Below, in pieces: positions 5,077-11,131 of a stretch of DNA of 11,135 nucleotides. The notes beneath the pieces are model-generated. The model had not been told where the DNA came from. It did not search any database and worked only from the letters and a program-made list of their open reading frames with translations. The stretch's first letter is position 1. Every line of letters begins with the position of its first letter. The stretch spans positions 1-11,135 of the forward strand of contig JALSLS010000348.1 of assembly GCA_026988195.1 (NCBI GenBank), in the 5' to 3' direction. Position numbers and translations under genes: made by a program. Source of the DNA: Methylomonas sp. Its GTDB lineage: Bacteria; Pseudomonadota; Gammaproteobacteria; Methylococcales; Methylomonadaceae.

Positions 5077-6953
5077 TAGAAAGCTGAACCTTCAATATTA
5101 AGATTGTTGGCCTCTTCAGCATAAGCTGCTTCTTGTATTACAGGGCGGCCATTAATAAACTTTGCACAGATTAGCCGGCGGGTAATTCTATTTTCTAAAT
5201 CAATAGATAAAGACCCTGTTGCACCCGGAAATTCAGTGTTTGCAATAGTTTCCAAGCCGGATGAAAGGTTAAATGAGTCAATACCTAAAGCAATAAGCCT
5301 TAAATATTTGTTTGGAAGATGTTGCCAGCTGTCACGAAGTGACTCTTTGCTCAACTCCTTGGTAAACACGTTAGGGAATACCCAAGGAATATCACAAAAA
5401 ACAATACTGTTAAGATCAATATCAGCTGAAGGGTTAGGCTCACCCGTGTATATTTGAGGGAGTGCGTAAACGGGTACTTGGGTCGCTCTATAAAATTGTA
5501 ATTGAGGGTAGATAGAGCGTGCTTTTTGCGCTGATGCAGATAGAAAAATGGCATCTATATCATGTCGCCGGCGTTCAGTGTATTTAAGGTTAAGGGCTAA
5601 ATAGCGTTTTAAGGTTGTATAGCGATGCTGACTTTCATCAAGATTGAGTACACTTTTGATAGGTGCTGAAAAATCATGGCCTCTATTATCATATTGCTGA
5701 GACTCAAGGACTGTGCCATAGGCCTGCTGCCAATATTCTGTTAAATAATCAGCCATACGTCGTCCATGGTTGGAATTAGCTGTCAAAATAACTGCTTTTT
5801 TAATCCCGTCCGACATGGCTTTGTTTGCTAATTGTTGGACATCATCAATAGGACTTAAACCAAATTGAAATAAGTTTTCTTGGGCTAAATTAACCACGTG
5901 ATTTAAAGCTAAGACAGGGACAGTCAATTCAGCATTCAAAGCAAGATCCTGAATATTATCTTTACTAAGAGGGCCGATAACCAGTTCAGCACCTACAGAT
6001 ATTGCCTGATGATATAGCGAAACTGGATCATTAAATGAAGTATCATAAAAGCGAATAGAAGGCTGGTTAATTATTTCAGTGTGGTGGTAGGCCGCCATAA
6101 GTCCTATTTTTATGGCTTCTGCCGCTTTGGCGAAACGGCCTGACTCGGGCAATAAAACAGCAATTGATAAGGGTATGCTAAAAGTATTTGTTAAGCCTTT
6201 AAAATATGATTGAATAAAACCTGAATTAGCAGGGTGTTCAGGGAATAAGCGTTGCCATTCACTCAAATAAATTTGAAATTCAGAGGGGTTTTGCTTCAAT
6301 GAATTGTTTTTTAATAGGTTGGCTAAAGCCATCCAACCTCCTAAAATGTCAGGGGCAGGAGGTTGTTGAAAGCTAAGTGTTTGAGACGGGAGTAGCTTTA
6401 ATGTATCTAAAATAACCTTGTTATTATCATTGCGTTGTTCGTTAGAACCCAGAAGAGGTGTTAACTGAATACGTGCTTGAACACTTTGAATTAAATTTCC
6501 AGTGAGGGAGTGTGCAAAAGCGAGTGACTGATAGAATGTTATTTGGTCGGGAGGCGATAGCTGATAAACTTGGATAAGATTTAACCTATTAAGAGCCTGC
6601 TCCGTGTCACCATGACTTAGATTTATCTGAGTGAGAATTAGGTATAATTTATTACGTTGTTCAGCGTTTAATGAAGCAGGGTTGATTAAGTCAATGCTCG
6701 ATTGTGCTAATGTACTATCGCCTGATTGAATAAAGGCCTCTGCTGCTAATAGATTAAATTCATCTTGCTGAGCTGGTTTTGAAGCAGCGAGAGATTGATA
6801 TAAACTAGCAGCCTGTTTATGCTGACCATTTTGAGAATAAGTCTCGGCCAGCACTGCCTCATTCATAAATTGATAGCGTTTAGCCGGCTGTGTGCTGCAA
6901 GCAGAAAGGATCAATAAGCAAAAAGTAGAAAAAAATATATTATGGCGGTTCAT
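5076..6953 (-). CDS. lpoA: LpoA, penicillin-binding protein 1A activator lipoprotein
   Basis: The 625-aa precursor has a signal peptide and lipobox LSAC (residues 16-19, Cys19, Ser +2), consistent with an outer-membrane lipoprotein. Residues ~25-250 form the TPR-like helical domain, including the conserved GGWMALANLLKNN (205-217) and YLSEWQRLFPEHPA (229-242). From about 260 a periplasmic-binding-protein-like fold begins (IAVLLPESGRFAKAAEAI at 264-281) and continues past ELVIGPLSKDNI. LpoA spans the periplasm to stimulate PBP1A in peptidoglycan synthesis. It is the first gene of a minus-strand operon and overlaps yraN by one base. The shadow frames inside it are not genes. The ATG at 6953 is 34 bases from the first possible rsmI start, so the divergent promoters must be very compact or lie partly inside the reading frames. 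The Shine-Dalgarno is weak. Confidence 0.95.
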   Translation of the reverse strand: MNRHNIFFSTFCLLILSACSTQPAKRYQFMNEAVLAETYSQNGQHKQAASLYQSLAASKPAQQDEFNLLAAEAFIQSGDSTLAQSSIDLINPASLNAEQRNKLYLILTQINLSHGDTEQALNRLNLIQVYQLSPPDQITFYQSLAFAHSLTGNLIQSVQARIQLTPLLGSNEQRNDNNKVILDTLKLLPSQTLSFQQPPAPDILGGWMALANLLKNNSLKQNPSEFQIYLSEWQRLFPEHPANSGFIQSYFKGLTNTFSIPLSIAVLLPESGRFAKAAEAIKIGLMAAYHHTEIINQPSIRFYDTSFNDPVSLYHQAISVGAELVIGPLSKDNIQDLALNAELTVPVLALNHVVNLAQENLFQFGLSPIDDVQQLANKAMSDGIKKAVILTANSNHGRRMADYLTEYWQQAYGTVLESQQYDNRGHDFSAPIKSVLNLDESQHRYTTLKRYLALNLKYTERRRHDIDAIFLSASAQKARSIYPQLQFYRATQVPVYALPQIYTGEPNPSADIDLNSIVFCDIPWVFPNVFTKELSKESLRDSWQHLPNKYLRLIALGIDSFNLSSGLETIANTEFPGATGSLSIDLENRITRRLICAKFINGRPVIQEAAYAEEANNLNIEGSAF

Positions 6954-6981
6954 GAACAGACTAGCCTATTAATTTTAGAAT
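6953..6981 (+). promoter_or_regulatory. Candidate rsmI promoter in the lpoA-rsmI gap
   Basis: TGAACA (6953-6958), a 17-base spacer and TAGAAT (6976-6981) give a reasonable sigma-70 match with predicted start near 6988. The early transcript could form ATGAGAG (6980-6986) / CTCTCAT (6996-7002). This supports translation from 7036 rather than from the ATG at 6988, which lies in that loop. Confidence 0.4.
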
Positions 6982-7035
6982 GAGAGTATGATTATCTCTC
7001 ATGTTTTAGAACTGGACGAGAGAATAAATTATCAA

Positions 7036-7878
7036 ATGTGCGGTAAATTATACGTTGTTGCAACCCCTATAGGCAATTTAGCAGATTTTAGTTATCGAGC
7101 GATAGAAACTTTAAAAACGGTCGATTTAATTGCAGCTGAAGATACACGACATGTGAAAATGTTATTGCAACATTATGCCATTAATAACAAGCTAATTTCT
7201 TTACATCAGCATAATGAAGAGCAGGCGGCACCAGGGTTAATAGACAAAATTAAAAGTGGCTTAAATATCGCGTTAGTTTCTGATGCAGGAACACCGCTGT
7301 TAAGTGACCCAGGCATGCCATTCGTTAAATTGGCAAAACAAGAAGGCATAGATGTTTCACCAATTCCGGGGGCGTGTGCATTGATTGCCGCACTCTCCGT
7401 ATCTGGCTTACCGGTTACCCGCTTTAATTTTGAAGGTTTTTTACCTAGAACGTCCTCCGCTAGAAAAACGTTTTTTAGCGAGAGAACAAACGGCACCGCA
7501 ACCTGGGTTTTTTACGAATCCAGCCATCGTATTTTGGCATCACTTGAAGATTTGCAAGCGATATTGTCAGGCCACCGTCGTATTGTAGTCGCAAGGGAAT
7601 TAACTAAGCTGTTTGAAACCGTGGTCAGTGACACCCTAGACAATGTACTTGAATTGGTTAGAAATGACAAAAATATGCAAAAAGGTGAGTTTGTTGTTTT
7701 AGTGGAAGGAGCAGAAATTGAAAAAAACACCTCCGAAATAACAGAAGATCAAAAATCTGTTTTATCTATATTGTTAAAAGAATGTTCAATTAAAACCGCG
7801 GTAGCCATGGCTGTTGAGATAACAGGAGCCAGAAAAAAGATATTGTATCAGGCTGCTTTGGATATGAAGGGCGATTAA
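7036..7878 (+). CDS. rsmI: 16S rRNA (cytidine-1402-2'-O)-methyltransferase RsmI
   Basis: RsmI uses S-adenosylmethionine to 2'-O-methylate C1402 in the decoding centre of 16S rRNA. From this start the protein has 280 residues. All family motifs are present: LYVVATPIGNL (5-15), AAEDTRH (33-39), LVSDAGTPLLSDPG (80-93), FEGFLP (132-137), FYESSHR (159-165), ARELTK (186-191) and KGEFVVLVEG (216-225). The tetrapyrrole-methylase fold is complete to the C terminus. An in-frame ATG at 6988 would add 16 residues. I prefer 7036 because relatives begin shortly before the LYVVATPIGNL strand and because 6988 sits at the predicted transcription start inside a small hairpin. Neither start has a strong Shine-Dalgarno. 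It is divergent from lpoA, as in many gammaproteobacteria. A complete MITE copy begins 42 bases after the stop. Confidence 0.95.
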   Translation: MCGKLYVVATPIGNLADFSYRAIETLKTVDLIAAEDTRHVKMLLQHYAINNKLISLHQHNEEQAAPGLIDKIKSGLNIALVSDAGTPLLSDPGMPFVKLAKQEGIDVSPIPGACALIAALSVSGLPVTRFNFEGFLPRTSSARKTFFSERTNGTATWVFYESSHRILASLEDLQAILSGHRRIVVARELTKLFETVVSDTLDNVLELVRNDKNMQKGEFVVLVEGAEIEKNTSEITEDQKSVLSILLKECSIKTAVAMAVEITGARKKILYQAALDMKGD

Positions 7879-7919
7879 ATTAGGTATGGAAGAAAAGAGA
7901 CTGAATTTAATTCTGATAA

Positions 7920-8083
7920 TATACTTCGCGCGGTCACGGATGCGAAATTTATAAGCTGCTGATTTTTGTCGATAGCAAGGCGCTGAAACAGGCGCATAGC
8001 AAGCTACGCAACTGTTTCAGCAACGCAGCTATTGACAAAAATTCAGCGGTTAGAAAACCGCAGTCGTGACCGCGCGAAGTATA
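7920..8083 (+). mobile_element. Complete 164-bp MITE-like element (copy B)
   Basis: Perfect 19-bp terminal inverted repeats TATACTTCGCGCGGTCACG (7920-7938) and CGTGACCGCGCGAAGTATA (8065-8083) bound 164 bases without an ORF. The outermost TA on each side could be a duplicated TA target, as made by IS630/Tc1-type transposases, but this is inference. The interior is a long imperfect hairpin centred on 7991-8011, plus a small hairpin at 8046-8061. It shares 125/127 bases with copy A at 1-127 in the same orientation. It sits between rsmI and the three-gene unit and may supply an mRNA-terminating structure for rsmI. Confidence 0.85.
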
Positions 8084-8156
8084 AACATAGTATAGCTTAT
8101 TGAAACCTAACAGTTAATTGTAATATGTTCCACAAGTAATTTATTTTGGAAAAATA

Positions 8157-8516
8157 ATGTTACAAATAAGAAAGGAACAACTTCAGGTCTTTGAGGCGCT
8201 TAAAAAAACAAAGTTTATTGAGACTATGGAGAAACAACTCAAGATAAATTTTCCGCAAAAAGTAGGTGTAATAACTAGTCAAGCCTTAAGTTTATTAATT
8301 AATACAACTATTATAAAGCTGGAAAAATTTAATATTGTTCGAGAGTGTGATGTCGAGAGGTACCTTTATTTGATGTTCACTTTTTCTTTTAATATTGACA
8401 GCGATTTTGAATACAGATGGATACAAGATATTTTGGTTGATGAGGTGTTATCGGGAGATCTAAAGATGAAATTAATGTATCAGATTGCTGAACAAAAGAT
8501 CAATGACTATAAATAA
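8157..8516 (+). CDS. Small accessory protein of a putative effector module
   Basis: A 119-aa soluble, mostly helical protein with no signal peptide or membrane segment. The opening MLQIRKEQLQVFEAL, a central INFP (30-33) and the later pattern VRECDVERYLYLMFTFSFNIDSDFEYRWIQDIL (61-93) resemble short proteins of the form 'M.xIRxxQ...F..RF...FP...GI..E.DV..YL.LMF.FG..FD..P...W...IL', which I recall beside PAAR/VgrG-type or related secreted-effector genes. No experimentally fixed function is known to me; a chaperone or adaptor role for the next gene product is inference. A GGA ribosome site lies 6 bases before the ATG. The last 14 bases overlap the start of the following gene, implying co-translation. 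A+T content is high. Confidence 0.72.
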   Translation: MLQIRKEQLQVFEALKKTKFIETMEKQLKINFPQKVGVITSQALSLLINTTIIKLEKFNIVRECDVERYLYLMFTFSFNIDSDFEYRWIQDILVDEVLSGDLKMKLMYQIAEQKINDYK

Positions 8517-9195
8517 GCTTCCTGAGGCTAGTACTGGAGCAAACTGTGTAGGTAGTATAACTGCTCATTGTCCTGAGAAAAGTAAACTTGATAAAAATTC
8601 TAGTTTAGTACTTCTTGTTGGTGGATCCTATGAAAGGCATGGAAAAACTCATCCTTATGGGCATGTAGCTATACGTGTTATTACGAGTAAAAAAGATATT
8701 ACATACGATTACGGACGGTATGGTAAGGTTTGGGGGGTTGGAGGGTCAGAAGGAGAAGGAATGCTGCGTGTATGGATTGATTTTAGTAAGTATATGCGTG
8801 GAGAAAATGCGACAGGTCGGTTAACAATAGGGCATAGCTTCAATATAACAGAAGAGGATGCTAATAACGTTATTAGTTATTTTGAATATAAAATAAAGAA
8901 TAAAACACCAAACCTAGACCGAGGCTTCATGAAACAATATCAGATAGTTAATTACCATGCGCTTAAATCAAACTGTACAACAGTAAGTATAGATGGTGCA
9001 AATATAGCCATACCTTCACTTATGAAAGGTTCAAATAAATATAATGAGGGCAAGGGGTTAAGTACTATGGATAAGCTTGCAGCAAAATATGAAGGGTGGC
9101 CACAAAGAATTTTTATGCCAGCAGACTTTAATAGTTTTCTAAATGGTTTAATAGGTGAACATGCACCTGTCAAAACAATAACTTACAAAAAGTAA
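8503..9195 (+). CDS. Putative secreted effector with permuted NlpC/P60-like (papain-fold) motifs
   Basis: A 230-aa protein without signal peptide. The frame is open from a TTG at 8485, but ATG 8503 gives a natural start (MTINKLPEASTGANC) and a 14-base overlap with the previous gene. The core reads LVLLVGGSYERHGKTHPYGHVAIRV (His54), TYDYGRYGKVWG, GSEGEGMLRVW, and later YHALKSNCTTVSIDG (Cys158). A His in a GHVAIR-type strand followed ~100 residues later by Cys in an NCTT motif is the order seen in circularly permuted NlpC/P60-type papain-like enzymes. A peptidoglycan amidase, peptidase or lipid-acting enzyme is therefore possible. The assignment rests on motif reading only. With a small accessory protein before it and a lipoprotein 5 bases after it, it looks like an effector acting in the periplasm. 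No VgrG, Hcp, PAAR or secretion machinery is in the window. Confidence 0.62.
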   Translation: MTINKLPEASTGANCVGSITAHCPEKSKLDKNSSLVLLVGGSYERHGKTHPYGHVAIRVITSKKDITYDYGRYGKVWGVGGSEGEGMLRVWIDFSKYMRGENATGRLTIGHSFNITEEDANNVISYFEYKIKNKTPNLDRGFMKQYQIVNYHALKSNCTTVSIDGANIAIPSLMKGSNKYNEGKGLSTMDKLAAKYEGWPQRIFMPADFNSFLNGLIGEHAPVKTITYKK

Positions 9196-9200
9196 GAAAA

Positions 9201-9644
9201 ATGAAATTTCAAAAATTATATGCTATTGCTTTAGCAATACTATTCATTTCTTTAATAATAGGATGTTCAAATATGTTAAATAAGAAAGTTCATGTTCTTC
9301 AGCACCCTTTGAGAGTCGCCTCTGAAAACCAGAACCAGTATTATATGCTTCCAAAAGGGGCAGCACTATACTACGACGATTCTTTACCAGAAGGTGCTGA
9401 TAGGTTTTACGTGTACATTAATATTGAAGGTAGTCCATTAGAGTTGAAAAATCTTGAGCGTTCAGATCTCATTATTCCTTTAACTGCATATCCTTTTGAA
9501 GACAAGGATATTGTAAATTTGGTCAAAGATTATCCTGTAAACAAAAAAGATTTATCGAAAATACTTAATAGTGAATTTCTTAGCAAAGATGATGCTCAAG
9601 AAATTATAAATTATTTACAACAATATATTGAGGTGCATGATTAG
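9201..9644 (+). CDS. Lipoprotein, candidate immunity protein
   Basis: A 147-aa precursor with a classical lipoprotein signal: MKFQK followed by a hydrophobic segment and lipobox LIIGC (18-22), Ser at +2, so probably anchored in the outer membrane facing the periplasm. The mature part is about 126 residues, beta-rich at first (HVLQHPLRVASENQNQYYMLPKGAALYYDD) with an acidic helical C terminus (LSKDDAQEIINYLQQYIEV). I recognise no named family. It starts 5 bases after the effector stop, with only TAAGAAAA as ribosome site. By position (toxin-like enzyme followed by periplasmic lipoprotein) it is a natural candidate for the immunity partner, but a structural or regulatory lipoprotein is equally open. 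It converges with intI across a 71-base gap that contains no clear terminator. Confidence 0.68.
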   Translation: MKFQKLYAIALAILFISLIIGCSNMLNKKVHVLQHPLRVASENQNQYYMLPKGAALYYDDSLPEGADRFYVYINIEGSPLELKNLERSDLIIPLTAYPFEDKDIVNLVKDYPVNKKDLSKILNSEFLSKDDAQEIINYLQQYIEVHD

Positions 9645-9715
9645 AAGGAATAGTCTTTACCGTAAATAAAGATGATGGTATGAATGCTAAAAAGTCATTT
9701 ACTGTGTGGAAAATA

Positions 9716-10696
9716 TTACAAATCATCTAAAGGACTAACGACTCCCTCACCACCTAGGTTTAAAATATGAGTATAAATCATGGTAGTTTCTAAATCCTTG
9801 TGGCCTAATAGCGATTGAATCGTTCTAATATCAGTACCTCGTTGCAATAGGTGAGTAGCAAAGCTATGTCGAAAAGTATGGGCGCTCACTTTTTTACAAA
9901 TATTAGCTTTTCTGACAGACTGTTTAATCGCCTTATTAACCGTAGATTGATCTGTATGATGTCGGCGCACCACGCCACTACGAGGGTCTGTAGATAAAAT
10001 CCGACTAGGAAAAACATACTGCCAATTCCACTCCTTATTTGCATTAGAATATTTCCTATCCAATGCATAAGGGAGGTAAACAGAACCCGACCCCTTCAGC
10101 AAATCTTGTTGATGAATAGTTTTAACCTTTTCTAAATGGTTGCGAAGCAAAGCCTCAACATTATTAGGAAGTGGAGTGACGCGCTCAGACAAGCCCTTAC
10201 CATTACGTATCGTTATTTGCTTAAAACCAAAATCAATGTCCTGAACCCGCAAGCGAACAGCCTCAGTAATACGCAACCCACTACCATATAATAACTTAAC
10301 CAGTAACTCAGAAGTACCGCTCAAAAAAGATAAAACCAACTTAACCTCTTCGCGGGTTAATACCTCAGGAACTCTTTTTTCCTTACGTGTACGAGCGGCC
10401 TGAACCCCCTCAAAAGGTGCGTTGAGGACTTTAGAGTATAAAAAAACCAAAGCATTAAAGGCTTGGTTTTGAGTGGAGGCCGCAACATTCCCTTGGACAG
10501 CTAAGTGAGTTAAAAAAGCCTCTACTTTATCTTTAGAATTGACCTGCAGAGTCTCTTTTTCTTTTAAGTGATGAAACTTAATATACCGAACGACCCAGTC
10601 GCAATAAGCCCGTTCAGTATGAATAGAATAATGTAAGCGCCGTAAAATATCATGCATTTGATCTAATAAAGAGTTATTTGGTTTTATTGTTGACAT
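9716..10696 (-). CDS. intI: Integron integrase IntI
   Basis: A 326-aa tyrosine recombinase. The N-terminal SAM-like domain (about 7-95) is followed by the catalytic domain with Arg142 (YGSGLRITE), Lys167 (NGKGLSE), His273 and Arg276 (SAHTFRHSFATHLL), His299 (LLGHKD) and Tyr308 (MIYTH). The insertion that separates IntI from XerC/D is present (about 206-231, YLPYALDRKYSNANKEWNWQYVFPS), as is the C-terminal LNLGGEGVVSPLDDL. Length and catalytic residues are complete, so it should be active in attI x attC and attC x attC recombination. The ATG at 10696 has a poor ribosome site. In integrons attI and the cassette array normally lie on the 5' side of intI, that is rightward from 10697. I find no canonical site there, only palindromes. 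No CTGT-N8-ACAG LexA box was seen upstream. The gene is convergent with the effector-like module. Confidence 0.95.
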   Translation of the reverse strand: MSTIKPNNSLLDQMHDILRRLHYSIHTERAYCDWVVRYIKFHHLKEKETLQVNSKDKVEAFLTHLAVQGNVAASTQNQAFNALVFLYSKVLNAPFEGVQAARTRKEKRVPEVLTREEVKLVLSFLSGTSELLVKLLYGSGLRITEAVRLRVQDIDFGFKQITIRNGKGLSERVTPLPNNVEALLRNHLEKVKTIHQQDLLKGSGSVYLPYALDRKYSNANKEWNWQYVFPSRILSTDPRSGVVRRHHTDQSTVNKAIKQSVRKANICKKVSAHTFRHSFATHLLQRGTDIRTIQSLLGHKDLETTMIYTHILNLGGEGVVSPLDDL

Positions 10697-10797
10697 GGTG
10701 ATAAAAAAGAATTATTTTAGCAGTTAATTAATAAGTTAATCCTGAATATAGGGATAATATCAATTATCAAGGAATATTGACATGATAATAGTCATAG

Positions 10798-10927
10798 CAG
10801 GAAATTTTTCCTGAATTTCAGGTCAATACCTTAGGGTAATCGGGAAGCTTGTACAAGATATTAGTATCCTGTACAACTTGCCTGATTTATCCTCTCAATA
10901 TCTAGAATATCAGGGAAGAGTTTCCTG
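10798..10927. repeat. Chain of overlapping CCTG/CAGG palindromes upstream of intI
   Basis: Successive hairpins reuse each other's CCTG or CAGG ends: CAGGAAA-TT-TTTCCTG (10798-10813), CCTGAA-T-TTCAGG (10810-10822), a 41-base hairpin GGGAAGCTTGTACAAGATA / TATCCTGTACAACTTGCC (10842-10882), CCTGAT...ATCAGG (10881-10914) and CAGGGAA-GAG-TTTCCTG (10911-10927). Sharing of arms makes alternative pairings possible. The region covers the place where attI would be expected. No GTTRRRY core is found in 10697-10860. Confidence 0.65.
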
Positions 10928-10939
10928 TTAATAAGAATG

Positions 10940-10976
10940 TTCTCAGGGTGCTCCACTTCGCTACGCACCCTGAGAA
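10940..10976. repeat. 12-bp perfect hairpin with TCGCTACGC loop motif
   Basis: TTCTCAGGGTGC (10940-10951) and GCACCCTGAGAA (10965-10976) pair perfectly around a 13-base loop TCCACTTCGCTAC. The last two bases overlap the first stem of the next element. There is no T tract, so it is not a typical terminator. Confidence 0.75.
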
Positions 10977-11131
10977 TGGCCGAGTTGACAGGGAACCTGT
11001 CGAACAACTGGCCCTCAGTCCGCTCCGCTCCCTGAGAACAAGTCGTTCGACAGGACAATGTTGCCCGATAATAGTGTATTTTGCTCCGCAATACACATTA
11101 TCAGGCAACATTGCCTGTCAACTCGGCCATT
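10975..11131. repeat. 157-bp element able to form a three-way junction
   Basis: The outer stem is 18 perfect base pairs, AATGGCCGAGTTGACAGG (10975-10992) / CCTGTCAACTCGGCCATT (11114-11131). Inside it are two further hairpins: CCTGTCGAACAACT (10996-11009) / AGTCGTTCGACAGG (11041-11054) with 13 of 14 pairs and inner CTCAG/CTGAG; and CAATGTTGCC (11056-11065) / GGCAACATTG (11104-11113), extended by GATAAT.GTGTATT / AATACACATTATC. Only 10993-10995 and 11055 stay unpaired at the junction. ORFs read through here are by-products of the palindromes. The element may continue past the window end. Confidence 0.8.

Noticed and set aside
8103..8109. ACCTAAC as an integron core half-site before the three-gene module
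   Set aside because: It matches RYYYAAC, but such a degenerate 7-mer is frequent by chance. No paired GTTRRRY or hairpin context is present, and the module is on the 3' side of intI.
7879..8156. RNase P RNA (rnpB), often found beyond rsmI
   Set aside because: The interval is too short and is largely the MITE. No conserved RNase P RNA segments are visible.
9641..9730. Open frame reading GIVFTVNKDDGMNAKKSF... between the lipoprotein and intI
   Set aside because: It looks protein-like and might be a remnant of a gene or a frame-shifted tail of the lipoprotein. It has no in-frame start ahead of it and only 29 codons, so it is not supported as a feature.
10777..10805. Consensus -35 TTGACA as a cassette promoter (Pc)
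   Set aside because: TTGACA at 10777-10782 is perfect, but no acceptable -10 hexamer lies 16-18 bases downstream.
10861..11111. Two minus-strand ORFs of 69-76 codons
   Set aside because: They lie wholly within inverted repeats, have no ribosome site and give low-complexity, non-family peptides. They are by-products of the palindromes.
10975..11131. The large palindrome as an attC site
   Set aside because: Its arms read GTTGACA...TGTCAAC, so GTT is on the 5' side and AAC on the 3' side, opposite to RYYYAAC...GTTRRRY. GTTGACA also does not fit GTTRRRY.
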